The notes beneath the pieces were generated by a model. The model saw only the letters and a list, made by a program, of their open reading frames with translations, was not told the origin of the DNA and did not search any database. 64,000 nucleotides of DNA, taken from contig CM065325.1 in NCBI GenBank assembly GCA_033032175.1, forward strand, positions 90,930-154,929. The letters are read 5' to 3'. This document shows positions 53,020-64,000 of this stretch, in pieces; positions within the stretch are counted from its first letter, which is position 1; each line of letters starts with the position of its first letter. Position numbers and translations under genes: made by a program. Source of the DNA: Saturnia japonica. Lineage: Eukaryota; Arthropoda; Insecta; Lepidoptera; Saturniidae.

Positions 53020-53766
53020 TAACGTCATGAAACAAAAACCACCAATTTATCTCTATGATAAGTTGTCTTGGGTATTGAGACGTAGATCTCATGAGCCCCG
53101 GCATTGCGCAATGCAGCTTTCGACGCAAAGACCTGTCGCATTTAAAGGTAGTTTCCATTATTCTGCGACCAAATGCTGCAATAATATTCCACCGTCGATA
53201 AGGAATCAGAATATTACATTAACGGTTTTAGATTAGCATTGAAAAGGTTTCTTTGCGAACACCAAAAGAAACAAGAATATCAAAGACTCAGATACTAGTG
53301 CTATTTAAAATGAATGCAACCTAATTAAGTCTTATAGATTTTGCAATGTTTCGCTTTTATATATTTCATTTTTTAATATTTAAAAATTACTTGCTTTTTA
53401 TGCTATTGCTTCTGGTGTTAAATATAGGTTTTTGTTCCTTAAATACCAACTCCTGCTTGATTCGAGAATATTTGGTTTATTATTGTATGTTTTATTTATG
53501 TTTGTCTTGTTGTATTTATGTAAACCTTTTTTATATCATTTGTCTCACATTTTTACTTTTACTTTTTTAGTCGCTTTATGTCAGTGTGTCTGTCATGTGA
53601 CGTCACCGAGCGGCCCCAACGGAAGACCAGCGCTGGTTATTAACAACCAGCATTATGCTGAGCTGGGGCTGTTTTGTAACAACTGGCATTTGATTTTTGT
53701 TACTGTTAGTAGTTGTAAAATATTTTTATTTGTCTGTGGTTGTTATAAATAAATCTTTCTTTCTTT
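53020..53766 (+). mobile_element. Non-LTR retrotransposon 3' end (CR1/Jockey-like)
   Basis: Terminal reverse-transcriptase codons (LRRRSHEPRHCAMQL, FHYSATKCCNNIPPSIRN, then LALKRFLCEHQKK after a stop), a long 3' UTR and a tail AAATAAATCTTTCTTTCTTT. 5' truncated. Confidence 0.68.
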
Positions 53767-53769
53767 GAA

Positions 53770-53910
53770 TGCCGTTGAAACTAAAATAGAACCATACTTG
53801 AAGTATTCCCTTTTCAACAAACAAAGAAGTTATGGCGGAGCATCAATAAAAAAATATACATTCGAATTAAGTAACTTCCTCCCTTTTTTGAAGTCGGTTA
53901 AAAACTGGTA
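53770..53910 (+). repeat. Dispersed repeat, uninterrupted copy
   Basis: AAAATATACATTCGAATTAAG and TTTTTTGAAGTCGGTTAAAAA; the empty-site relative of 10868-11380. Confidence 0.65.
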
Positions 53911-54344
53911 AATATATATTAAATGACTCCTTAATAAACTGTATACTATCACATAGTATGCTGCCATGATGTTCTACAAAGCGTTGACGGATTGGTGCCA
54001 AGTAACCGTAACTGAGGGGTCGGTCGCCCATCAACTCGTTGAGTGATATTGTTAAAGATTAACGCAGGATCGCGTGAATGCGTATAGAAAGAGAAACTGA
54101 AGAAGATAATGATGATATTGCGAGTGCCCACTTGGTTTTCGATTTTTCACTACACCATTGCTAGACAGCTTTCTAGGAGGAGTGTATGTTTTGAACATGC
54201 TTGTTCAAGGGCATGCTCACAACGAACAATATGCTTATATATCAAGCAAATATATACCGTTGGAGAGCATGCTCGTCTTATATCATGCTTTTTAATAGCA
54301 TTTCTATAAGTAGCCGATTATCACCTTCTTTAGCTCGATGTTCA

Positions 54345-54500
54345 TTATTTACAGCCGGTAACTGTATGTTATTTGGCCCAATGTTATGTAATTTTGGTGG
54401 AATTTTAGGTGATGTAGTTTGGTTATTTTGCACAAGTGACGTGGAATATAAATAATAATTAGGAACATGCACCTTAATTTATCAGAAAAACTCCCAGGAA
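54345..54500 (+). repeat. Dispersed repeat R
   Basis: AATTTTGGTGGAATTTTAGGT and GCACAAGTGACGTGGAATAT, as in 46470. Confidence 0.58.
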
Positions 54501-54917
54501 AGTTTTAAGAAGACCTATTTATGAAGATTACAAGAATAATTAGAAAAATATTTTATTCACATGACGTTGAATGAACATAATTGCTACAACATAAAAAGAA
54601 AACAAAGTGCACGTTATAATAAATAAGGAAAAACTAAGGTATACAGCGTCGCTCTAACTAAGCGAAAAAGACCCTTTGATGCTTCTAAAGACTGTTTTTC
54701 ATTAACGCACTGGAAAGTTTCTTATTAAAACATTACCTCGAGAAGGTTTAGTGTCGCGGACGTTAATGTGCTTTGGTGCAACTTGAACCGTGAATTATGA
54801 ATGGTCTAGATATGTTCCTGTTTCTTTATGTAGTTCTTTTTTTCTGTCTATAAAATTATGACTGTCAGTTATCGCAAAGATTTCTTCAATACCTATTTAC
54901 TACTTCATAATTATACA

Positions 54918-55245
54918 TCTGTACTAAAATAATAAAGGTTCAGGTATTTTTTTTAGTTTGTTTGTTTGAAAACGCTAATCTCTGAAACTACTAATCGACT
55001 TTGAAAAATTATTTTTACATTTTTTTGAATATTTATTGCAAAAGGTTATAAATTATATATCTTTAAACTAGAATCTTAAGGAGCTGAGTAGTAACAGTTA
55101 ACGATAAATAATCTGGAAAACTGAAGGCAAGAACGGAAAGTGACAATAATGAGGCTGTACAATGTACAGTGTACATGATATTTGGCGGCGGCCTAATGGA
55201 TTTGGTCAAATAATAAATGTAACATTAGTAAAACCGCGTGTTTGA
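54918..55245 (+). mobile_element. Helitron-like element, family H3 (3' end unclear)
   Basis: Starts TCTGTACTAAAATAATAAAG, then GTTTGTTTGAAAACGCTAAT and CTCTGAAACTACTAATCG. The CTAG end is missing. Confidence 0.6.
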
Positions 55246-55418
55246 GTAGTTATGTAACATTTTCTCGTCTAAGATGTGTAGTGTGCTGACGTTGCGCTTA
55301 ACAAATGTATCGTATGTACCATGTATAAGTAAGTCATGTACTGTATTCAGTTATTAAAAGTTAACCATCTAGTTTACACGTCTCATTATTTTGACACACC
55401 GAACCTGCCACATCTCAG

Positions 55419-55515
55419 ATGAAAGAATGTCTCAAGATGAAAGTATTTGCACCGTACAAGATTAATCAAAGGGGAATGGAGAGGTTATTCTGCGTAATCG
55501 AATCAAAAATGAAAA
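55419..55515 (+). pseudogene. RTE-like retrotransposon scrap
   Basis: AATCAAAGGGGAATGGAGAGG and CTGCGTAATCGAATCAAAAA align with the clearer fragment at 62900-62990 after a small deletion. Confidence 0.5.
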
Positions 55516-56504
55516 GTTGTCTTTGGAAATTTGTTTCTACTTGGGACAGCCCGACTATTGGAATTCCTTCACCCTACAGAACATCGAAGCCAAATAACCC
55601 TGTGTTGTGTTTCTGCGGTGAGTAGGGTTTCCAGAGATTCTTGGGGAAGGGGGTTCTAGAAGCGTCCATAAGCGTCAGGTGGCTTAAATAAAAAAAGGCT
55701 ATTTTAATTGCAAAAACAAACTACCTGTCCAATAATACCTAAACATATTTTATGTTAGCTACAACAGCTCTTATTAGCATTTTTTAATAAAAAAATATTT
55801 ACTTATAAAAGCGCGTAAAAAGTAAATACCCCCCTTATCGTCCAATCAACAGAATTAACACGACAATGCGAAATGAAATGAAATTATCACAAAGGACCTC
55901 TGATTGAGAGTTGAGACCACTCGAAAGCTTTCAATTACGCGACTGTCATTTACAATGGTGAAGATGACTGGTTTTTGTGATGCTTTTTTGCGGTGCTCGC
56001 GCCCGCTATTGATGAAATATGAAATATTTTTCCATTGTTCGCTATTGAAGCTAAATCGATATTATTATGATTTATTTTCCTTCTGTAGTGAAATAAAAAT
56101 TGATATTTAATGCGTTCAAATGTTTCGTTGTTTCTGAGTAAATTGTTTCATTTTACGCGAGATGCGTTTACGCAAATCTTTACAATATTTACGCGAAGTG
56201 AAAAATTCTTCAGTATCATTGTGATTTGAAATGCGATGAAACGAAAAAGCGACGACTCGAAAGCGAAAGAGAGACAAACACATCTATAGAATCTATCTAT
56301 AGAATTTAGCCTGCGAGAGAATGAGACAGATATTCATTTATACACGACTAATGCAAGGCCTGATTTTCACGACTATGAACTTCGTCGAATTGGCCTAGCG
56401 ATGTGAGACGACCTGATTTATACACACTGTTGTATGTACAGCGCGAATGCTCGATATTTCGAGTCCCGTTGATTTTTTGTTTGAGGAACTTTTATTCTAA
56501 CGAA
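55516..56504. other. Intergenic, nothing firm
   Basis: 55545-55690 resembles 1940-2035 (old dispersed repeat). The rest is unassigned. Confidence 0.4.
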
Positions 56505-57126
56505 TCTATACTAATATAATAAACGCGAAAAGTATTTTTGTTTATTTGTTTAAACACGCTAATCTCTGGAAGTACTAATCGGATTCGAAAATATCTTCTT
56601 GTATATGATAACCAGATTCTCGAGAAATAGTGTAGGTCATTTAAGGTTAGGCTACAACTCTCAGTTAGCCTTAAATATTGAATTTTGTTACGTACGTGGG
56701 AAGTCGAGGCTCTCCCGAACTGCTTTAACCGCTTGCGCTGACGTAATTGTTAATTGTACGGAAATACAATGATCTACAATAATATTGGTCCTTAGAATAT
56801 CTAAAATAAATCAGCGATAGTATTTACCTATCTCTTATACATAAGCCACAATAAGGTATTTTGTGACAAAGATTTTTTGTAAATTAAAAAGTGATTTATA
56901 AGCGTTATTTTTAGACATGGTATATAAATCATTACAATAATTCACCATAAAGACAATTTTATGAAGTTAAATTTTGCTCTTTAGAGTATGCTGCTTGGAC
57001 ACATAGTTTAGGAGATAATGAAAAATGAAAATAATTTGTACTTGCGGGAAGAACAATTATGATGCGTTGGCGGCGCAGTGTTTGTTCGATAAAATTAACA
57101 CGGGTAAAACCGTGGAGCACAGCTAG
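56505..57126 (+). mobile_element. Helitron-like non-autonomous element, family H3, complete
   Basis: Starts TCTATACTAATATAATAAA, has AACACGCTAATCTCTGGAA and ends ACCGTGGAGCACAGCTAG; inserted between A and T. 622 bp, no Rep/Hel coding sequence. Confidence 0.8.
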
Positions 57127-57312
57127 TATTATATAGTTTACATTGTACCCTATCCTTTACAGGATCAAATCAGGAGAATCGTTGATGAGATCCAATGTGA
57201 TTTCATCCGAATAAGATTCTGCCGAATTGCTGCAAGAAACATCTATATTTTGACAGTTTAATTTTATGCTATTCATCAGTGACTCCTTTTCGGTCTTGTT
57301 CTTGGCATACGC

Positions 57313-57360
57313 CATCAATAAGTGATGTACATCATCAATAAGTGATGTACATCATCAATA
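57313..57360 (+). repeat. 20-bp tandem repeat, 2.4 units
   Basis: ATCAATAAGTGATGTACATC twice without a mismatch, then a partial unit. The unit contains the palindromic core GATGTACATC. Confidence 0.95.
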
Positions 57361-58089
57361 TATACATACATTACAGTTGGGCGACTCCGTTTTACTCATG
57401 AAATATTAAAATCCTTCCGATGGACAGTGCCCTAAATGACATCCACCAAACCATAGTTTCATAAAAGGTTGACACTGCTGGCTTTTATGTCAAATACCCC
57501 TTTCATGCCTCCTCTCATCAAAATATTTATCAGGGGGCACGGTAGTACCCCCGCTAAGTCGAGCGCAAAATTAACTTCCGTACCATCATTTATTTACTGG
57601 GCGCATTGAGTTATTATTGTCAAGTAATATACATATCACATAATAAGAATATAATATTAGCCTTATTGTATTGTTATTAATTTGAATATTTTAGGTTCAT
57701 ACAATTAGGCACAGTAGATTCTACAGAATTGAATTTAACGAGTAAAATATAGGCCAAATTTTAGCCAGAATTACTTGTTTTCTTATATCTACCTCCCTTG
57801 ATACTTGGCACTTTTTTTACAGCATGTTTTTGTTGGAATTTCAGTTTTCGTAACAACTTTTCTTCAATTTTGACATAATTTCTCAAAATTGGACTATAAA
57901 ATTCTTTTAATTAATATACCATATGTTTTTCTTACGATTTTCAGTGATAGTCTGATGAACCCCAAATCATTTTCGGAAATATTAGAGGGTAGTTTAAATT
58001 AGCAAATTAGTATTTGTATAAGCAAATACCTAATATGCCCTGGTTATACTGTTAATGTTGTATGTGTCCCTAAGAACTAATTAAATAAA
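57361..58089. other. Intergenic, nothing recognised
   Basis: AT-rich, no repeat or coding signal identified. Confidence 0.4.
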
Positions 58090-58345
58090 CCTAGCCTAGT
58101 GGTTCTAACCGCGACTGCTATGCTTGAGGTTCTGGGTTCGTTTCCCAGGTCAAGCAAAGTGCTATTGGGTTTTTCTATGAAATTCTTTGTAGCAGCTCGG
58201 AGTTTGGCATTGTGCCCGATTAATAGGCTCGCTCCCTATTACATGGGACCTAAAACATGTCCGGCGAACTGTGGGTGAATATTAGTACCCCTCTGCCTGA
58301 CCCTTCGGGGATACAGGCGTGATGGTATGTTTATGTGTGTATATT
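58090..58345 (+). mobile_element. tRNA-derived SINE, family 2, best copy
   Basis: Box A TAGCCTAGTGG at 58092-58102, box B GGGTTCGTTTCCC at about 58135-58147, then the body to CTTCGGGGATACAGGCGTGA. Shows the tRNA-like head that the other copies have lost. Confidence 0.78.
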
Positions 58346-58616
58346 ACGAACGAAAAAAATGATAAACCACTAGCCAAGTTGTAAACTTTACGATAAAATA
58401 ATGTTCCATTAACAAAAACTTTCTTATTTTGCATGTTAAAACATTCTTATCTACTTAATATTATTTTTAAGGCAACATTAAACATTGTTCAACACGACGC
58501 GATGGTCGATATGCAGCAACGCAGCCTGCAAGATTACACAGAAGGGGAGTAGATAAAAACAAGACGACCCTTTGAGGGAAAAAGGTGTTATCCGCACTGT
58601 ACTATTTATTAGCTAA

Positions 58617-59437
58617 TAAGCTGTGCACGCGGCTTTGCTCGCGTGGATTACAGAATGCCCTCGGCCGAGCATACCCTCGCTCCAACTTACAGACATCGCC
58701 CGCCGGATATTTTACAAACAAAATTGTTTAGGTATTGTGTATAATCCTTAAAATATATAGGTGCATTATATGCCTTAGCCGCCTTTTAAAAGTTTTCTTA
58801 ATATGTAGTACATTAATTTGATATATATATATATATATATATATATATCTTAGGTTTAACTCGGTGTAAGTCATTTAAGCGCCGCAAATGCGTCTTTTTC
58901 CGATTTAATTCCCCATTATCGTCACTACTTGTTTCGTATTTTACTTTAACTTTCAATATAGCCTATAACCTGGCCAGATAGCATAGCTATAAATTAAAAT
59001 ATAGCCCGTCATTGTATACATTTCTCGTAGTTGCCCCCAGCGTTACCATACGGCTCGCTCGCATTATTACTTCACTCTCGCTTAGGATACTTTCTGGACT
59101 ATATTTTGTGTGGTAATTGCTCCACTTTCAAGGGTCCTAGCGTGATGCTAGACAGCTTGCAACCTTACCCAAAAAATATGCTATGAAATGCAAAAATAAG
59201 TTTTCAAATCTGAATTGTAGTTTCAGAGATAAACGCGTTGACGCAAACAAAACACAAACTCTTGGCCTTTAAATTAATGTGCTACATAATTGTAAATCTC
59301 AAAAAGAGCCAAAAACGAGTCGATGAGAGCATAATAATTATGACTATCTTATATGGATTACTTACCATAATAATTTTTGTCTTTAAAATAGCCTGCAGGA
59401 GACCGCCATAAGTGCGAGCGGAACCGTGGGTGTAGCT
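58617..59437. mobile_element. Helitron-like composite with an (AT)14 run
   Basis: Left border TAAGCTGTGCACGCGGCTTT (a 3' end in minus orientation), right border GAACCGTGGGTGTAGCTAA (a 3' end in plus orientation). The two 3' ends point outward, so at least two elements are joined. AT run at 58821-58848. Confidence 0.55.
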
Positions 59438-59904
59438 AATCTAAAATTGAAGCACGTAAATAGGAGAATGAGTCCTCAAAAATGAATATTGGGTTGAGCA
59501 TTCAGATTAAAGTAGAATTTACCTTTAAGTTTAGGGGAAGATTGTTGATCGAAGGTGCCAAGGGGTGTTTTAATAAACGAAAAACTGATTTATGCTCTTG
59601 AAATAGGAATTTTCCGGTACCGCGGCATCCATGTGGAGGCGACACTGGTAATTGCGAAGTCATCCGGTGAAAATTTCCGAGGGGACACAAAGCGAATGGC
59701 GGAAACGATTTCCTTTTAGGGCGTAAATGGGGTAAACCAAATGTTTATTTTTTTGGTTTCTGGTAGCTAATAAAAAGTCGCCTTTAACATACCTGGTTGA
59801 ATTCCTGGCCAAGTAGCATTGGGATTAGAATGGATTGGTCAAGGTCAAGGTTAGTATTCATAAATAAAAAACAAGTTTCCACATAAGTTCTGATGATAGG
59901 ACGG

Positions 59905-60115
59905 ATTAAAATACCTAGCTAGCTACCACTATCAACTTGAAAATCTGTCGTCAAGCACTTTTAGGTGTGTTTTGGCAGTTGTAGTACTTGGAACTTGTTG
60001 GTACTTGGGAGCCAGTCCTCCCACTAGGCTTCGCGTGTCACCATAATGGACAACATCGTCACATAACATCAGGTGGTGATTGTGCTCATAACACTAAACC
60101 TATAAAAATAATTAT
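59905..60115 (+). mobile_element. tRNA-derived SINE, family 1 (3' part)
   Basis: CTACCACTATCAACTTGAAA, GTCAAGCACTTTTAGGTGTG, CCACTAGGCTTCGCGTGTC; a short internal duplication of a GTACTTGG motif is present. Confidence 0.65.
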
Positions 60116-60354
60116 ATTATCTAAATAATGTTAGTGCTTAGTTATTTTAATATGTTTATTCATATTTCATTTAATTATTTTAGTTTCACTAATTTTATTT
60201 TCTATTCTTCTTAGAAAATCCTTTATTTGATAACCATATCATGGGGATGCATAAAAAATAACTGGTCCGCAATATTTGGGAGCTCGTCATATTGTATTTA
60301 GAATGACGTCACTTAGCTAACCATGCATTGTCATCCAAACTAATCTAACTTGTG

Positions 60355-60500
60355 TTAGGTTCTATAATAAACTTCCAAAGCACATTACCGATTTGCCGGA
60401 TAATAAGTTCAAGAATTGTGTTAAGCTGTTTTTATTGTTGAAGGGGGTATTATAAGGTTGTTTGATTACGTGAATGATGGTGATGTCTGGATGCGATTTC
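60355..60500 (+). pseudogene. Jockey-like polymerase C-terminal scrap
   Basis: Reads FYNKLPKHITDLPDNKFKN, then LLKGVL; matches the inverted fragment near 32900-32970 (RTTSSRTMSNK region), with the same downstream text. Confidence 0.62.
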
Positions 60501-61458
60501 CTTTCTGTACATCTACTGAAAATGATAATAAAATGTTGATACACCCGATTGAGTTTCTTGTCAGTTCTTCTCGATAGCTGGGATGTTTCCGAACCGGTGG
60601 TAGTGTATTGACATTCATAAGCGCTTTCTTGGGGCCTAAATTGATTAAAAGAGATTTTTTTATTGATTTTTTTGATACGTGTATGCAAAATTTTAACTCA
60701 ATCGGTTGGGGATAAAAGTAAAATTTTAGTTGCAAGATTGGACCCAGACTAACAAAGCTAAGTAAATAAAAGCTCGTAAAAAGAACTAGAAAATTCAATT
60801 AAATTGAGCATAATTAATTTTATTGGACATCCATTCAGAGTTGTGAAATGACGAGGTGGAGGGCGTGTCTCTACTCGTCTCGGTTTGCATAGCTCACTGG
60901 TATCTCAGACACCGGAATTTGACGTCAATGTATAAACAGCATGTTTAAATTTAGGAACTTATGCACCAATTAATTATACCGACAAGCTCGTGCACGACCG
61001 TTCTATGTGACGATAAACGTTTTGTTTAGAACCGACTATACTGTTAGAACATAGGGCTATTACAGCTTCATCGTAACTTGAACGATAAACCGTAAATGTT
61101 ATCGGAGACGAAGTACTACTGACAATAACGGGGGTGGGTAGTGTAGCGGGCGATGGTCAATTTGTGCTAATTGCGTGACGTAGGCGCACAGTCGCAGTAC
61201 ACTAAATTAAACAGTATTACGTCTATAAACAAACGTTCGAATCGACATACTTCGAAATTTCGGTGAATTTTAAACACGATAAAATACGAATACACAGAAA
61301 TCAACAAACAACAATCAACAACAACAATCGAAAATACGAATAATTTTAAATACGATCGGTAAAACGTAGAAATATTCGGACTTAAGTTTTAATTGAGGTA
61401 ATTTAAATATAGATTGTTACTCTAGTCTCTAATGATTTGGAACGTAACGTATGTCCAT
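60501..61458. other. Intergenic, partly GC-richer
   Basis: 61130-61210 carries TTGCGTGACGTAGGCGCACA, a CRE-like TGACGT and several CG dinucleotides. Could be a promoter of a gene outside the window; no exon supports this. Confidence 0.35.
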
Positions 61459-61545
61459 TCTATACTAATACTATAAAGCTTACGAGATTGTTTGTTTGAA
61501 CGCGATAATTTGTGAATGAACCTACTTTTGCATTTTATTGCTTAC
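61459..61545 (+). mobile_element. Helitron-like 5' end
   Basis: TCTATACTAATACTATAAAG and GTTTGTTTGAACGCGATAAT. Cut short before another repeat (CTGACCCGCGCAACGTCTTC). A (GA) run follows at 61581-61599. Confidence 0.6.
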
Positions 61546-62039
61546 TCGCTGACCCGCGCAACGTCTTCTGCGTCATATAAAAGAGAGAGAGAGAGAGAAA
61601 GGGTTAGAGAGAGTGGGTCGTAGGCACTGTATTAAAAGTACCGCCCGTCTCCCACATTATTGTGCATAATAAAAATGCGCTCGCGATACTTGATCATTAT
61701 TTTGCTGCCGAGTTATATTAAAACTGTTATGTCTCCTAATATATTCATTTAAATCAATTATTGTAAACGACAATTTTGTTCAAAAGTAAATACTTGTGAC
61801 GAATAACGTATTTATTTATCTAAAGTTTAATACCATGTACATAAAATCACCTTCGCAAATAATTCATTATTTTAGAACAAATTTTATTACCATAAAAAGG
61901 TTATTTATTGTGTGAATCTTAAAATATAGCCATATATTGTCCTGGATTTTTTTTTTACTTTTTGGGAGAAAAATTTCGTCACAAGCATTTGTTGCGTAAC
62001 TTTAACCATTCACGCACGCACGCAATTTTCCCAAAGGAA

Positions 62040-62457
62040 TAAATTTTCCCCGTTTTTGCAACATTTTTCATTGATGAGCCGCTCCTATTGGTCGTAGCGT
62101 GATATTATATACTTTATAGCCTTCCTCGATAAATTAACTATCCGACACTAAAATACTATTTCCATTCGAACCAGTAGTTCCTGAGATTAGCGCATTCAAC
62201 CAAACAAACAAACAAACTCTTGAGCTGTATAACATTAGTATAGAATTATTGAGGAAGGTTATAAACTATATAACTTTATGGTACAATCCTAAGTAGCAGA
62301 TCAGTAACTGTGAACGTCAAGCAATCTGGAAGCCTGTAAGCAATTGTGGGAAGCAAAACGACTACACGGGAGCGTCGGCGGCGTCGCGTCGTCGCGTCGT
62401 AGTAAGAGTTTTAGTCAAATAAATTTAACACTGGGATACCGTGGGAAACAATATCTA
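62040..62457. mobile_element. Two Helitron-like fragments head to head
   Basis: Minus-strand 5' part with TCTATACTAATGTTATACAG at 62244, then plus-strand text from 62246 ending GGGAAACAATATCTAG at 62457. Confidence 0.55.
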
Positions 62458-62894
62458 GTTTTAATATTGAAGACTTTCTATAAATTTAAGATATTTGATT
62501 TCGAAACATCCTGTAGCTGAGTATTGTTATCAAGTATATTATAGTTAGTTCCTGAATATTGGCTACTATGCGACGTTACCGTGAGCAGAATGGCGCGGTG
62601 GAGCGTGCCGATCATTGTAGAATGTGCACGCTAGTTCTGATTGTAGGTATGAGTGAATGGTGCATTTGATTAAATATTTATCTATGTCCGTTGTATTGTT
62701 TTGAAACATAACTCACTGTGTTTGGATTCAATTTGAATAAATTTGGTCGAGAGGTCGATCGTCGCATCTAATTCGGCTGGGTCTCATTCCAGTAACTACG
62801 TGAGATCTTCTCGTGTGCCACAGTGTCTCGAAACGAAAGTCGTTGACAACTGTGTGTTGTCAATTATCTATGTATGGTTTTAAAACTTGATCGC

Positions 62895-63235
62895 TAACTA
62901 TGAACCTCGTAAGAAAGTTAAAGTTCACTCAAAGGTCAATGGAAAGGGCTTTGTTTGAAGTTTCTCTGCATGATCAAATCAGAAATGAGGAGAAGTGGCT
63001 GTGGACAGAACACATTGCTCATAGGACGGATGTCCGATGGGCTGAAGACTTCTCGAGTGGCGGCTACGTACCAGAATATGCAACGTGAGTAGACCCGTCA
63101 CAAGGTGTACCGGGGAACTGATAAAAGTTGCAGAAACCCTCGGAATGCAAACAACATAGGGCCGCTCATTGTGGCGATTATTGGAAAAGCCATAGGGCTT
63201 AGGCCCAGTAGTAAATGTCTTTCGGCTAAGATGAG
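62895..63235 (+). pseudogene. RTE-like retrotransposon C-terminal fragment
   Basis: Reads LRKLKFTQRSMERALFEVSL-like text from 62900 (RKLKFTQRSMERALFEVS), RNEEKWLWTEHIAHRTDVR; typical of insect RTE endonuclease-reverse-transcriptase C-termini. Stops follow. Confidence 0.7.
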
Positions 63236-63249
63236 GTCATAATTTATCT

Positions 63250-63477
63250 GCCTAAATGAGTGTCTTTTATCGGTTATATTATGGAAAACATTCTGAAGAG
63301 TTATCTGATCTTATCCCATTATCACTCCCCGTTTACAGAATCTCACAGGCTGGCATTCGAAGGTACAGCTGTTTGGTAGCGTTCATCTCGGCAAAATTAA
63401 AGAAGTTTCCATATTCTTATTGGCGAACTGTGGAGATGTGGAATCGTCTTCAGGATATCGTTTTGATGGCGTTCTGA
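63250..63477 (+). pseudogene. Non-LTR retrotransposon C-terminal fragment (CR1/Jockey-like)
   Basis: SVFYRLYYGKHSEELSDLIP, FISAKLKKFPYSYWRTVEMW and NRLQDIV. A relative of 44774-45061 in opposite orientation. Confidence 0.7.
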
Positions 63478-64000
63478 TTTACCCCCATATACTTTTATAG
63501 AATATACATTTATGCAAAAACAAAATTAGAGAGGTCTGGTCCTTGATTATAAGCGTCTGGTTTAAAATATTATATAGGCATACGACAGAGTTAACTCAAG
63601 AAAACATGTCATCTCTCACGGAACTTGTGACTTTGACACTTATAAATTGACGGCACTTATCTGTACAACACCTGTTTGACGAAACAAACTTTGTACGTTG
63701 CTACCAACTTACTAAGCTACAGCGGAATATGAACCTTACCGTAATAGAAAAAAAATTGACAAGCCACACATAACACTACCTTATTTAATTACAATATTAA
63801 AGTGCAAAATGCGATGACAAGAAATGAAATCTTTCTAGAGTTAACAAAAGGTTATAAGGTGACATATAAATCTGTGGTGGTTTTATACAATGTTAACTAA
63901 ACACACCCTTTCAATGAAGGAGGGACAATATTTTGCAACGATTTCCCGTCAGAGTACCCTATTGTTGGTGTAGGCTTATTTATGATTTAAAATTGACGCA
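63478..64000. other. Right edge, nothing recognised
   Basis: AT-rich, no motif or repeat identified. Confidence 0.4.

Noticed and set aside
53346..53752. Two overlapping frames rich in L, F and Y
   Set aside because: They fall in the 3' UTR of a truncated non-LTR element; low-complexity T-rich DNA.
57313..57360. CRISPR-like direct repeats
   Set aside because: Units are adjacent without spacers and the genome is eukaryotic.
60362..60798. Two minus-strand frames of about 110 codons
   Set aside because: The first is antisense to a Jockey scrap; neither has a known motif or splice support.
61130..61330. Possible promoter and first exon of a gene on the right
   Set aside because: CRE-like and CG-rich text only; no start codon with a plausible exon or donor was found.

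Overview
This window is nuclear DNA of an insect, most likely a moth or butterfly (Lepidoptera). It is AT-rich. Its genes are split by small introns with GT-AG (once GC-AG) borders. It is full of short Helitron-like elements that begin TCTATAC and end near GCACAGCTAG, a type I associate with lepidopteran genomes. Organism assignment is inference; no species can be named. Most short open frames in the window are chance frames inside introns and repeats.

Three host genes are supported, all on the minus strand. (1) The left third is the 5' part of a GCN2-type eIF2-alpha kinase gene. Ten exons run from the start codon at 21363 to 860, and every splice phase agrees. They encode residues 1-576: RWD domain, charged coiled-coil linker, pseudokinase, and the glycine loop of the true kinase. 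The gene continues past the left edge. (2, 3) Two tandem paralogous genes for a small secreted protein follow. Copy B lies at 36564-30828 with four exons found and the signal-peptide exon not found. Copy A lies at 42849-38218 with five exons and 233 residues. They share exon order, splice phases and a TYTNGFL...VGFDVIA core. The family is uncertain; a group-7-allergen/JHBP-like lipid-binding fold is a guess. A possible further terminal exon lies at 23169-23551.

The rest is mobile DNA in layers. The largest GCN2 intron holds a hAT-type element split by a second repeat, which is itself split by a nearly complete non-LTR retrotransposon (PHD-finger ORF1, endonuclease/reverse transcriptase ORF2). 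At 24643-28785 lies a whole Transib transposon. It has a decayed RAG1-related transposase, CACAGTG/CACATTG ends like the V(D)J heptamer, a CGGCG/CGGCA target duplication and unusually long inverted repeats of about 540 bp. A pogo/Tigger element with TA duplications sits at 47910-49149. Two hAT MITEs have perfect 8-bp duplications. There are also BEL/Pao, Jockey-, CR1- and RTE-like fragments, two tRNA-derived SINE families and at least a dozen Helitron-like copies.

From about 43 kb to the right end I see no convincing host exon, only repeats and unassigned AT-rich DNA. I found no rRNA, functional tRNA or CRISPR array. Exon borders were derived by hand from splice motifs and phase; transcript data would settle them.
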